Origin: Leptospira koniambonensis
Lineage (GTDB): Bacteria; Spirochaetota; Leptospiria; Leptospirales; Leptospiraceae
Reading direction: 5' to 3'
Length of the DNA stretch: 64,000 nucleotides
Assembly: GCF_004769555.1 (NCBI RefSeq)
Contig: NZ_RQFY01000012.1
Location: forward strand, 372,001 to 436,000
Part shown: in pieces, positions 34,669 through 42,125 of the stretch
Position numbering within the stretch: position 1 is the stretch's first letter
How the letters are laid out: each line of letters starts with the position of its first letter
Notes under the pieces: generated by a model
Database searches by the model: none
Told to the model about the DNA's origin: nothing
The model's input: the letters and a program-made list of their open reading frames with translations, nothing else
Translations under genes and position numbers: made by a program

Positions 34669-35706
34669 ATGCAAGAAGAAATCAGTTATAAATCCGCCGG
34701 AGTCGATACAGAAGCCGGCCAAGAATTCGTCAAAAAGATCAAACAAAACGTAGAATCCACCCATGGCCCAAGAGTGCTTGGCGGGCTGGGAGGATTTTCA
34801 GGCGCCTTTGACGTTTCCTTCCTCAAAAATTATAAAAACCCAATATTGCTCAGCGGTACCGATGGTGTAGGAACCAAAGTAGAACTCGCTCGTTTATTCA
34901 ATATCCATGATACGATCGGCATAGACTTAGTTGCTATGTGTGTGAATGATATTCTTGTCTCTGGTGGAGAACCTTTATTCTTCTTAGATTATATAGCCTG
35001 CGGTAAATTGATCCCTGAAAGAATGGAAAGGATCGTTGCAGGTATCGTAAAAGGATGTAAACTTTCCGGAGCTGCATTACTTGGCGGAGAAACTGCAGAA
35101 CATCCTGGCACTATGGATCCGGACGAATACGATTTAGGCGGATTTGTTGTAGGTGCAGTGGAGAAGGAAGACTTAATAGATGGATCCAAGATCAAACCTG
35201 GAGATATCGTTTTAGGTTTAGAATCTTCCGGTCCTCATAGCAATGGATTTTCTCTCATTCGTAAATTGTATTTAGAGGGGGGAAGAAAACTTCCCGCAAA
35301 TCCAGAGTTAGTCGGTTTTTTAAAAGAATTCGCACTTCGTCCTACAAGGATCTATGTCCAGAGTATACTGAACCTTACCAAGAAGGTGGAAGTGAAAGGA
35401 ATGGTACATATTACTGGAGGAGGTTTTTATGAAAACATCCCTAGAGTGCTTTCTGATTCCTTAGCGATTGAGATCAAAAGAGAAAATCTTCCTGAGAATC
35501 CTTTCTTTACCCGAGTGCAAAAAGATTTTCCTTCTTTATCTGAAAAGGAATTGTATTCCACTTTTAATATGGGAATCGGATACATAGCCATCGTTTCTCC
35601 AGAGTCAGTAGCAGATGCAACCGCAGCTTTGGAAGAAAAAGGAGAACTGGTCCATAAAATCGGAGTAATCACTTCGAAAAATAAAGAGTCCGTTCTTTTT
35701 GTCTGA
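34669..35706 (+). CDS. purM: Phosphoribosylformylglycinamidine cyclo-ligase (AIR synthetase)
   Basis: The enzyme closes the imidazole ring to form AIR in purine synthesis. Signature text: YKSAGVDTEAGQEFV at the N-terminus, LSGTDGVGTKVELA, the MCVNDILVSGGEPLFFLDY strand, and GGETAEHPGTM. The 345-residue length is standard. The ATG at 34669 begins right at the conserved N-terminus. It is followed after 21 bases by the ClC channel gene. Confidence 0.97.
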   Translation: MQEEISYKSAGVDTEAGQEFVKKIKQNVESTHGPRVLGGLGGFSGAFDVSFLKNYKNPILLSGTDGVGTKVELARLFNIHDTIGIDLVAMCVNDILVSGGEPLFFLDYIACGKLIPERMERIVAGIVKGCKLSGAALLGGETAEHPGTMDPDEYDLGGFVVGAVEKEDLIDGSKIKPGDIVLGLESSGPHSNGFSLIRKLYLEGGRKLPANPELVGFLKEFALRPTRIYVQSILNLTKKVEVKGMVHITGGGFYENIPRVLSDSLAIEIKRENLPENPFFTRVQKDFPSLSEKELYSTFNMGIGYIAIVSPESVADATAALEEKGELVHKIGVITSKNKESVLFV

Positions 35707-35727
35707 ATTTTTCAAACCGGCAGATAT

Positions 35728-36984
35728 ATGGATCGGATCCAAACTTTTTTAAAAAATCCAATTTTTATTTTATCTAAAAAGAATCCATTCATGCTTTCCA
35801 GATGGAGTATTTTGTATGTACTCCTTGGATTATTTGCTGGTGTATTTTCTGCTGTGTTTTGGAAAATCCTGGAATTTCTCACTAAACTTTTAGCGGGTTT
35901 CGAAGGACATTATATTATTCTAATTATGACCCTGTCCGGTTTAGGAATAGGTCTTCTCATTTATTTCTTGGGGGAACCAGGAGAAATTTCATTAGTAATT
36001 GATAATATTCGTTTTAGGGGAGGAAAACTCGACCCTAAAAATAATCCTTCTATGAGTTTGTCTTCTTTACTCAGTATTTCCTCCGGAGGAAGTGCAGGAC
36101 CAGAAGCTCCACTTGTTCAGATCACAGGTTCTTTCGGAAGTTGGTTTGCGGAGAAGATAGGGTTAGAAGGAGAAGAGCTTAGATCCATGACCATTGCGGG
36201 AATGGCAGCTGGATTTACTTCTTTATTTGGCTCTCCTTTAGGCGGAGCTTTATTTGCGTTGGAGATCTTACAACATAGGCATGTGGTAGAATATTATGAG
36301 GCTCTATTACCTGCATTCCTCTCCAGTTGCAGTGCTTATTTTGTATTCTTGTTCATGACTGATATGGGAATAGGACCTACTTGGGAATTCCCACAATATG
36401 TTCCAGGTGGAATAGAAGATTTCCAATACGCGATCGGATTTGGAATGGCAGGGGCAATCGTAGGTTGGATCTTCTATGGAATATTCAGAATTACTAAATT
36501 TTCTTTTTCTAAAATAACTCTTCCTATCTTCGTAAAGACTACCATTGGCGGATTATTACTCGGCTGTATTGCTTATTACGAACCATTGACCCGCTATTTT
36601 GGGCATGATCAATTGAATGAGATCGTAGTTACTAAAGGAACCTGGATCTTTTTTGGGACTCTTGCTTTATTGAAGATACTCGCGATCAATATAACTGTTT
36701 CCAGCGGTTGGAGAGGGGGGATTATTATACCGTTATTCTTCGTTGGGGCGGTAGCGGGCAGATTTTTTATGGACTTCTTCCCATCTGAAAACGAATCTTT
36801 TTTGCTTATCTGTTTGATGGCATCCGTGAATGCTTCCGTAACCAAAACACCTATCAGCACTACTATATTACTCACTGGATTAACAGGAGTTTCCAATTTT
36901 ACTCCTGTATTATTTGCCTCTTTGAGCGGTTACTTCTTATCTCCTAAGGCCCCGTTTATCAGTTCTCAGGCGGATTCGGTTTAA
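35728..36984 (+). CDS. ClC-family chloride channel or H+/Cl- antiporter
   Basis: A 418-residue membrane protein with about ten helices and the selectivity motifs of the ClC family: GGSAGPEAPLVQ (the GxEGP region; the gating glutamate is kept while the following glycine is alanine), SPLGGALFALEIL and SSGWRGGIIIPLFFVGA. It lacks C-terminal CBS domains, as usual for short prokaryotic members. Whether it is a channel or antiporter depends on an inner glutamate that cannot be placed securely here. Confidence 0.93.
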   Translation: MDRIQTFLKNPIFILSKKNPFMLSRWSILYVLLGLFAGVFSAVFWKILEFLTKLLAGFEGHYIILIMTLSGLGIGLLIYFLGEPGEISLVIDNIRFRGGKLDPKNNPSMSLSSLLSISSGGSAGPEAPLVQITGSFGSWFAEKIGLEGEELRSMTIAGMAAGFTSLFGSPLGGALFALEILQHRHVVEYYEALLPAFLSSCSAYFVFLFMTDMGIGPTWEFPQYVPGGIEDFQYAIGFGMAGAIVGWIFYGIFRITKFSFSKITLPIFVKTTIGGLLLGCIAYYEPLTRYFGHDQLNEIVVTKGTWIFFGTLALLKILAINITVSSGWRGGIIIPLFFVGAVAGRFFMDFFPSENESFLLICLMASVNASVTKTPISTTILLTGLTGVSNFTPVLFASLSGYFLSPKAPFISSQADSV

Positions 36985-37023
36985 GATAGCTATATTTCTG
37001 GACGGAAGCCAAGCCCGTTGTGA

Positions 37024-37227
37024 GTGCGAAAGTCTAAAAAGAAACTTTTATCTCCTTTTGGGGGATACGTTAGACTAGGTCCGAACCATTACTGGTTAAC
37101 TATGAAGATTAACGGGATTATGTATGATTTCAATAATAAAACTGTTCGAGATAATGGTCTTCCTCAACGATTGGAATGGAATCTGAAAAAGACGGGGTCG
37201 AAAGGAATTTATGGCATATTTTACTAA
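37024..37227 (+). CDS. Small unknown protein or tail fragment of a larger gene
   Basis: A 67-residue frame starting at GTG: basic start RKSKKKLLSPFGG, then LGPNHYWLTMKINGIMYDF and ending GSKGIYGIFY. No family was recognised. The sequence looks like a compact domain tail, with no signal peptide. Its last 17 bases overlap the ATG of the next lipoprotein gene, which has its own AAAGGA site. It may be a real small gene, or the orphan 3' end of a lost larger gene, similar in position to the frameshifted fragment at 38333. Confidence 0.4.
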   Translation: MRKSKKKLLSPFGGYVRLGPNHYWLTMKINGIMYDFNNKTVRDNGLPQRLEWNLKKTGSKGIYGIFY

Positions 37228-37729
37228 GGGTAGTTTGATTTTTATTCTTCTCACAACTTTGATACTCCAGTGTAAGGATGAGAATACAAGTAAAGATGGA
37301 GGGAATATGACAGAGGAAGATCTATGGTTTTCCAAACTTCCGGATTTGACGAGCGAAGAGAGGGAAATATTCCAAGGAGTTTATGAGGTTGAAGTTGGTC
37401 GAGCATTTGCAGAAGAGTATGCCCCAGATGCTAAAATACAGTATTCCTATATAAATCAGTGTGCATATTTTGAGCCTAACGGTAAGATTTTTCGTATTTG
37501 GTATACAAACAATGATCAAGAGATCTTATTTGATGTAAAAAGAGAAAGTGACACACGTTTTGTTTTTAAACGGGGGAATAAACATTTTAGTGCTCGTTAT
37601 TCAAATAAAGGTTGGTTGACTTTTATTTTATTTAAGGATCCGAAGTCCCAAACAGATCTTGCAAAAACAAATCAGTCCTACGAGGACTGCCATGAAGAGC
37701 AGCTGAACATTTTTAAGAGCGGTGGTTGA
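37211..37729 (+). CDS. Predicted lipoprotein, unknown function
   Basis: A 172-residue protein with signal peptide SLIFILLTTLILQC (lipid-anchor cysteine about residue 21). The mature part is acidic near the start (DENTSKDGGNMTEEDL) and contains FQGVYEVEVGRAFAEEY and two cysteine sites (INQCAYF, SYEDCHEE). No family was recognised. AAAGGA lies four bases before the ATG. It is the first firm gene of a lipoprotein-membrane protein pair; a similar pair, with a broken second member, follows at 38.6-39.6 kb. Confidence 0.75.
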   Translation: MAYFTKGSLIFILLTTLILQCKDENTSKDGGNMTEEDLWFSKLPDLTSEEREIFQGVYEVEVGRAFAEEYAPDAKIQYSYINQCAYFEPNGKIFRIWYTNNDQEILFDVKRESDTRFVFKRGNKHFSARYSNKGWLTFILFKDPKSQTDLAKTNQSYEDCHEEQLNIFKSGG

Positions 37730-37762
37730 GTTCCTTTTTGTTAAAGATTGGTAAGTGAAAAT

Positions 37763-38200
37763 ATGAGATACGCAGATAAATTTTTTTTTGGTTTTAATAT
37801 AATCTTTTTCCTCATTCTGAGTTATTTCGGCTATTTTATCTATCATACATTTGATCGCCCGGATACAATAGAATATAGTCGAAAGGATATTAGTAAAGGG
37901 TTTGAATATGTTTTATTCAAGAGAGCTAAGAACTTTTTCGGTAGTTATAAATATTATTTTGGGGCTCGTCCTTTCAATGATGAATCTCCTTTTATAATGA
38001 AATACTTCCCTGTCCTTGATACGGATAAAGATTATTTTGATAAAATTCAGTCTTTAGAGTCTTGTGGTAATGATACCTATGTTATTGTTATGCAGAAAGG
38101 CCCTCGAGAAGATTATAAAAGATTTAATATATTTGATAAAGTTTCCCAATTGATAAATGAAGAGTTACTAGAGGCCTGTAAGCGAGAACAGCTAAGATAG
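37763..38200 (+). CDS. Small single-pass membrane protein, unknown function
   Basis: A 145-residue protein with one N-terminal membrane segment (FGFNIIFFLILSYFGYFIYH) and a soluble external part: NFFGSYKYYFGARPFNDESP, KYFPVLDTDKDYFD, LESCGNDTYVI and RFNIFDKVSQL. No known family. The frame extends to TTG 37748, but ATG at 37763 places the membrane segment close to the start. It has a frameshifted paralogue at 39180-39616 with clearly matching words (KYLPILDSEKDKFDN, LTECGQDAYVL, KFNIFDV). The two cysteines in the external part are conserved between the copies and may form a disulfide. Confidence 0.72.
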   Translation: MRYADKFFFGFNIIFFLILSYFGYFIYHTFDRPDTIEYSRKDISKGFEYVLFKRAKNFFGSYKYYFGARPFNDESPFIMKYFPVLDTDKDYFDKIQSLESCGNDTYVIVMQKGPREDYKRFNIFDKVSQLINEELLEACKREQLR

Positions 38201-38299
38201 ATAAATTCGAAAAGGAATGAAGCTGCCAAATGCAATATGTAACTAAACGTACATTGGGCTATCTCCTTTTCCCAATCGTAAAAATGAATTAACCCATCC

Positions 38300-38330
38300 A
38301 AGCCCGGTTTTGGCCGGGTTTTCTTGTTTT
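38300..38330 (+). terminator. Rho-independent terminator
   Basis: AAGCCCGG, loop TTTTGG, CCGGGTTT forms an 8-bp stem with one G-T pair, followed by TCTTGTTTT. It closes the first lipoprotein/membrane-protein cassette. Its layout and the TTCTTGTTT tail resemble the terminator at 40377-40405. Confidence 0.8.
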
Positions 38331-38332
38331 AA

Positions 38333-38615
38333 GGACAAGATATAAATAATCTTAAATTAGATAGAACGCAGGCCGGAGCGGTAGGAGTTTTTGGCGGGAC
38401 ACATGAAGACGGCGGAGACGGATTGTTTGGATAGACAAGACCAATGCAAATTGGAATCGTAGTGGCCAACATTATTTCTTAGTCTTCTGGAATGAAGCTA
38501 AGGGGCTTATCGAACGATGGACCATAATAATGGCGACTATCACGATAAACCATTGACCGAAATGATCTTTAAACAGTTTCGCAAGATTACATACTTCAAA
38601 ATGAATTCAAAGTAA
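38333..38615 (+). pseudogene. Frameshifted gene fragment, about 94 codons
   Basis: Three successive frames give one continuous-looking protein end. Frame one: LDRTQAGAVGVFGGTHEDGG (38354 on). Frame two, entered near 38420: VWIDKTNANWNRSGQHYF, then LVFWNEAKGLIERW. Frame three, entered near 38520: HNNGDYHDKPLTEMIFKQ and a stop at 38613. Each frame is stopped soon after the point of change. There is no start codon at the left edge, which directly follows the terminator at 38300. This is best read as the decayed 3' end of a larger gene. No family was recognised. Secretion-toxin tips have this kind of context, but that is speculation. Confidence 0.6.
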
Positions 38616-38630
38616 GGAAAAGAAAACATA

Positions 38631-39155
38631 ATGAAAAGAACTGTGATTAGTTTTATTGTAATTAGTTTATTTGCGAATTGTGGCTGTAAGAAAGTGAAGG
38701 AAGAGGAAAAACAAAATTCTTCATTTGAAGGGGTTTATGTTACTTCGGGGAATGCAGAGTTCGGTGCCTTAATAGGAAATCGTTCTTCGAAATATTATAA
38801 GTTTTGCATGAACGTCTTAAGTTCCAATGCGCTTGAAGTTGGTTATCTGGAGAATAAAGTTCAAATGGCCTGGGAAAAACTTGAGGAAGGCAAATACAAA
38901 GTTAGCTATCAAGGCAAGGAGGTTTTCTTGTATGATAATGGGAGCAAATATGGAGAGCTTCCAAATAGTTTATTTCTACTAAGTTTAAAGAAGGAAAAGC
39001 CGTTAGAGAAAAATACTGATGATTATTCGCAAGTCACCAAAGTTTCAAATTATGTTTCGTTAGATGATTGTATTGAGGCTGTTAAGACTGATTTGGATAA
39101 TGTATATCAAAATCCCGCCCCTGGTCCGGAAAATAACTGGGGTAAAGATAAATAG
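38631..39155 (+). CDS. Predicted lipoprotein, unknown function
   Basis: A 174-residue protein with signal VISFIVISLFANCGC (either cysteine may be the lipid anchor). The mature part begins KKVKEEEKQNSSFEGVYV and ends with a Pro/Asn-rich tail PAPGPENNWGKDK. Other words are KFCMNVLSSNALEVGYL and NYVSLDDCIEAV. It occupies the same place in its cassette as the lipoprotein at 37211 (short lipoprotein, then membrane protein), and both have a 'F.GVY' strand early in the mature chain, but overall similarity is weak. No family was recognised. AAGGAAAAG upstream is the likely ribosome site. Confidence 0.72.
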   Translation: MKRTVISFIVISLFANCGCKKVKEEEKQNSSFEGVYVTSGNAEFGALIGNRSSKYYKFCMNVLSSNALEVGYLENKVQMAWEKLEEGKYKVSYQGKEVFLYDNGSKYGELPNSLFLLSLKKEKPLEKNTDDYSQVTKVSNYVSLDDCIEAVKTDLDNVYQNPAPGPENNWGKDK

Positions 39156-39179
39156 GAAAGCTCAGCGTATTTTCTAAAT

Positions 39180-39616
39180 CTGAAATATATCTTACGAACT
39201 ACCTTATTTCTTTTAGTCGGAATAATTGGATATCTCAGTTTACTACTTTATAAAAGTACCAAGTTACAGGATGAGGTCGAGTTTCATAAGTTAGGAGCTC
39301 CTCTTCCAAATGGAGATAGGATAGATTTTTTATCCTTAAGCGCCCTAAAAGCGTATTCAGTGGCTATGGATATTATTTTGCGGTTAAGAGACCCAATGAT
39401 GCGATTCCTTTTGTTCAGAAATACTTACCTATCTTAGATTCAGAGAAAGACAAATTCGACAATATCGAAGATCTAACAGAATGTGGGCAGGATGCCTATG
39501 TCCTTACATTAAAGGCAGAACAAACTTTGAGTTATAATAAATTTAATATCTTCGATGTAATCCCTCAAGAAACGGATGAGAAAGGGCTTGCGGTTTGTAA
39601 AAGAGGACGCGGATAA
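39180..39616 (+). pseudogene. Frameshifted paralogue of the 37763 membrane protein
   Basis: The first part (KYILRTTLFLLVGIIGYLSL) is a membrane segment in the frame of 39180. The reading frame then shifts near 39350-39360 into SGYGYYFAVKRPNDAIPFVQ, KYLPILDSEKDKFDN, LTECGQDAYVLTL and KFNIFDVIPQ, ending at TAA 39614. The intact gene at 37763 has the same order: KYYFGARPFNDESPF, KYFPVLDTDKDYFD, LESCGNDTYV, RFNIFDK. There is also no ATG at the expected start (CTG is found). Both the start and the frame are lost, so the copy is probably dead. It lies 24 bases after a lipoprotein gene, as the intact copy does. Confidence 0.75.
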
Positions 39617-39714
39617 TTCCACAGATAACGTTTTAGGTATAAGTCGTGCGCTTATAAACCGAGACGATTCGGAAATGGGATGACATTGTTTTAACTACCA
39701 TTCCAGATATAAAG

Positions 39715-39861
39715 ATGTTAAAGGATATCATTGATATAAGGACGAAGATCCCAGTATCTACTTTTGGTTGTGAGTTAGAATGCCTTGTTTTCAAAAACTA
39801 TAAACCGAAGAATATCTCGTTGGATAAATGGATAGAGATTAAGGGATGGTTTAAGCCGTGA
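39715..39861 (+). CDS. Possible small gene or orphan tail, 48 residues
   Basis: The frame encodes KIPVSTFGCELECLVFKNY and KNISLDKWIEIKGWFKP and is open back to about 39650 without another start (TETIRKWDDIVLTTIPD). Its TGA at 39859-39861 overlaps the GTG start of the next gene as GTGA, which suggests translational coupling and argues that the frame is, or was, real. It has the look of a protein C-terminus. No family was recognised; it may be the remaining 3' end of a lost gene. Confidence 0.4.
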   Translation: MLKDIIDIRTKIPVSTFGCELECLVFKNYKPKNISLDKWIEIKGWFKP

Positions 39862-40361
39862 ATCCACTTAGAAGCGAAGTAGAAAAATTTAAAGATATAG
39901 TAGTTTTTCGGGAATTTGTTAAAACCTTTTCTCTCAATTTTTTCTACGATGAATGGTATCTTTACGTATTTAATGAGCATATTCTGCTTCGGATTTATAC
40001 TGAATATGGAGAACCATTTTGGGAAGTGTTTAATATCCCCAAAAGAAAAATGAGTGAATTAGCGAAGTTTATGAAAGAAAAGTATTTAAGTTTGGAAAAA
40101 GCGAGAGAAATCTATTACAGTTACGAAAAAGACCTTCCGAGCGAGGGGCTGGTCGAAAATCGCATTTTTCTAATTTGGCTCTATACAAATATTCGGATAA
40201 TAACAGAATCTATTCATGATCTATTCGAAGAATCCTCATACGAGAAATATAATGAAGAATTTACTCCTATTTATTTTACTACTGAACAAAAAATCAAGGC
40301 AGCTATGATTATACATGGATATGGAGATTACGTATCGCACTGGAAGGGCAAGGATGATTAG
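39858..40361 (+). CDS. Unknown soluble protein, 167 residues
   Basis: Rich in aromatic and charged residues, mainly helical, with no signal peptide or membrane segment: VEKFKDIVVFREFVKTFSLN, FYDEWYLYVFNEHILLRIY and FTTEQKIKAAMIIHGYGDY. It starts at GTG overlapping the stop of the preceding short frame and is followed by a strong terminator (40377). No family was recognised. The setting, a small acidic cytoplasmic protein directly after an orphan gene tail, is that expected of an immunity protein in a toxin-immunity string, but nothing in the sequence proves this. Confidence 0.6.
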   Translation: MNPLRSEVEKFKDIVVFREFVKTFSLNFFYDEWYLYVFNEHILLRIYTEYGEPFWEVFNIPKRKMSELAKFMKEKYLSLEKAREIYYSYEKDLPSEGLVENRIFLIWLYTNIRIITESIHDLFEESSYEKYNEEFTPIYFTTEQKIKAAMIIHGYGDYVSHWKGKDD

Positions 40362-40376
40362 GGTAAATTCAAACGG

Positions 40377-40405
40377 AAACCCAGCTTTGGCTGGGTTTCT
40401 TGTTT
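40377..40405 (+). terminator. Rho-independent terminator
   Basis: A perfect 9-bp stem, AAACCCAGC / GCTGGGTTT, with loop TTTG, then CTTGTTT. It lies 16 bases after the unknown gene at 39858 and resembles the terminator at 38300. Confidence 0.82.
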
Positions 40406-40536
40406 AATGGGGAACGTATTACAAATTTTAAAATGGTAGAAATGCTAAAATAAATAAAATATACAATATTCGAAATCTAGAAATTAAAAAACCGTTAATA
40501 ATGAGAATTCTGACTCCGAATTAATAAATAGCCATT

Positions 40537-41535
40537 ATGAATCAGAAAAACCTAAAGAACCTCACTGACGAAATAAAAGATGTGTATGAATCGTTAAAGT
40601 CTGATATGTCTTCCGGCGGAAATTCCTTAATCTTAGAAGCAAATCGAAAAATAGGTAAGTTGTTAGTTAAGACGGAAAAAGGTTTAGGTGACAAAGAAAA
40701 AGAAAGCGGGAGTTGGATTAAAGGGATTTCAAAAGAGCTCAAGAAAACTATTCAAAAAGGTTTTTCTGAAAGAATGTTATTTTACGTATATAAGTTTTAT
40801 CAAGTATATGGAGATTCTAAGTTAAGTCCTAAATTAAGTTGGAGCCATTATAGATCACTTGCTTCTATTTCGGATGATTCTATTCGCAAGAAATTAGAAA
40901 TAGAATCCATTAAAAATAATTGGAATAGAGATGAGTTAGCAATGAGAATTCGCGAAGCCGGAGAACTTCGCCAAGCTCGGGTGATCCGTTGGAAAAGGCC
41001 AAGCGGAGAACTATTTCATTACAAAGTTAGAGAAATGAATCAGAATCCTAAATCATATTCATTAGATTTAGGATTCTATATCTATCATAACTTAGAAAAA
41101 GGTAAGAGATACAAAGAGGGTGAAGTATATAAGGTATCTAATATTCGAAATAACTGGAAACTTACCAAAACGAATATTCCAATATCTGCAACGTATTGCT
41201 ACTCCGGTGAAATTGAAAGAGTGATAGATGGGGATACTCTCTTAGTGCGTATAGATCTTGGATTTGAGAAGGAAATACGTCAGAGGATACGACTTTCAGG
41301 GGTATGGGCTTTGGAGCTTGATTCAGAGGAAGGTAAAAGTTCATTTCATCAGCTATCTAAGAAATTACCTACAGGTACAAAGGTCATCGTGAAAACGAAA
41401 ACTAAAGACATTTACGGAAGATATGTAGGAGATGTGCTTTATTCAAATATAAGAGATGTAGATATATTTAGAGAAGGAATCTATCTAAACGAAGAACTAT
41501 CCTTAAATGAAAATCTTCAAGAAGTAACAAAGTAG
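40537..41535 (+). CDS. DUF1016-like N-terminus fused to a staphylococcal-nuclease domain
   Basis: Residues 1-150 resemble the N-terminal domain of YhcG/DUF1016 proteins: IGKLLVKTEKGLG, FSERMLFYVYKFYQVY and LSWSHYRSLASISDDSIRKK. In YhcG that domain precedes a PDDEXK nuclease; here the C-terminal part (about 220-320) is a thermonuclease fold instead: VIDGDTLLV (D233), RIRLSGVWALEL (R252 and E260 with the correct 8-residue spacing) and DIYGRYVGDVLY (R295). These match SNase D21, R35, E43 and R87, but the calcium ligand D40 position is W257. There is no signal peptide, so it should be intracellular. It is a lone gene in an AT-rich accessory region with about 170 bases of AT-rich promoter DNA. Confidence 0.78.
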   Translation: MNQKNLKNLTDEIKDVYESLKSDMSSGGNSLILEANRKIGKLLVKTEKGLGDKEKESGSWIKGISKELKKTIQKGFSERMLFYVYKFYQVYGDSKLSPKLSWSHYRSLASISDDSIRKKLEIESIKNNWNRDELAMRIREAGELRQARVIRWKRPSGELFHYKVREMNQNPKSYSLDLGFYIYHNLEKGKRYKEGEVYKVSNIRNNWKLTKTNIPISATYCYSGEIERVIDGDTLLVRIDLGFEKEIRQRIRLSGVWALELDSEEGKSSFHQLSKKLPTGTKVIVKTKTKDIYGRYVGDVLYSNIRDVDIFREGIYLNEELSLNENLQEVTK

Positions 41536-42125
41536 AATTGACGATGTATTAACATCATATAATCTTTAGTGAATTCATACTTTTTTAAGTAAGAATAGGC
41601 TTCCGTGCACCGGCGGTGCAAAGTGAGCTAAAAAAGTCCTTTTAGAACGATTTTCTAAGAAAGAAGGATCAGACTTAGAAGAGAAAGATCTGAAAGTAGA
41701 ATCTACCCTTAGCGTCTTTGCGGCTCTGCGTGAGAAAAATGAATGCAATTGAGTCTCACATGGAGGCTTGGAATAGAAGAAAAAATCCTACTTTCACAAC
41801 CCGCGAAGGATCGCAGCGGAAATCCGGCGATGCACCATCGTAATAATACTGAGCACTAAATTATAAAACCTTTATGGTGCTTCGCTGATTGAAGCGTAGA
41901 GCCTGACCCGAGTGTAGTAAGCTGAGTATGTCCTCGATAAACGCCTCCGGCTATCTCGGACTCGCTCGCTTCCTATGGGGTGCTCGCGAGGGACGCGGCC
42001 AGAAAAAACACTTAACTGGAGAGTTTGACTCCAGGTTGGAGAGCCCTCCCAAACATTTCTTAACTGTTTGCTCTGCATTTTGTCCTGGACGATTTCCGGT
42101 AAATCGTTAAAAGATATCCAACTCT
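41536..42125. repeat. 590-bp non-coding, repeat-rich spacer
   Basis: I see no credible gene here. The left part has TTAGCGTCTTTGCGGCTCTG (41708 on), a minus-strand copy of the CGCAGAG repeat. The centre has AACCCGCGAAGGATCGCAGC (41797) and AGCGTAGAGCCTGACCCGAG (41892), followed by a GC-rich block with CTCGGACTCGCTCGCTTCC and GCTCGCGAGGGACGCGGCC. Short open frames on both strands through this block have repeat-like, arginine/serine-rich products and are probably not genes. A dyad ACGATTT/AAATCGT (42089-42107) lies just before the kinase gene. Confidence 0.55.

Noticed and set aside
41872..42110. Two short open frames, one per strand, in the GC-rich block before the 7TM kinase
   Set aside because: Their products are Arg/Ser-rich, have no signal or domain and arise from repeat DNA; neither has a good ribosome site.
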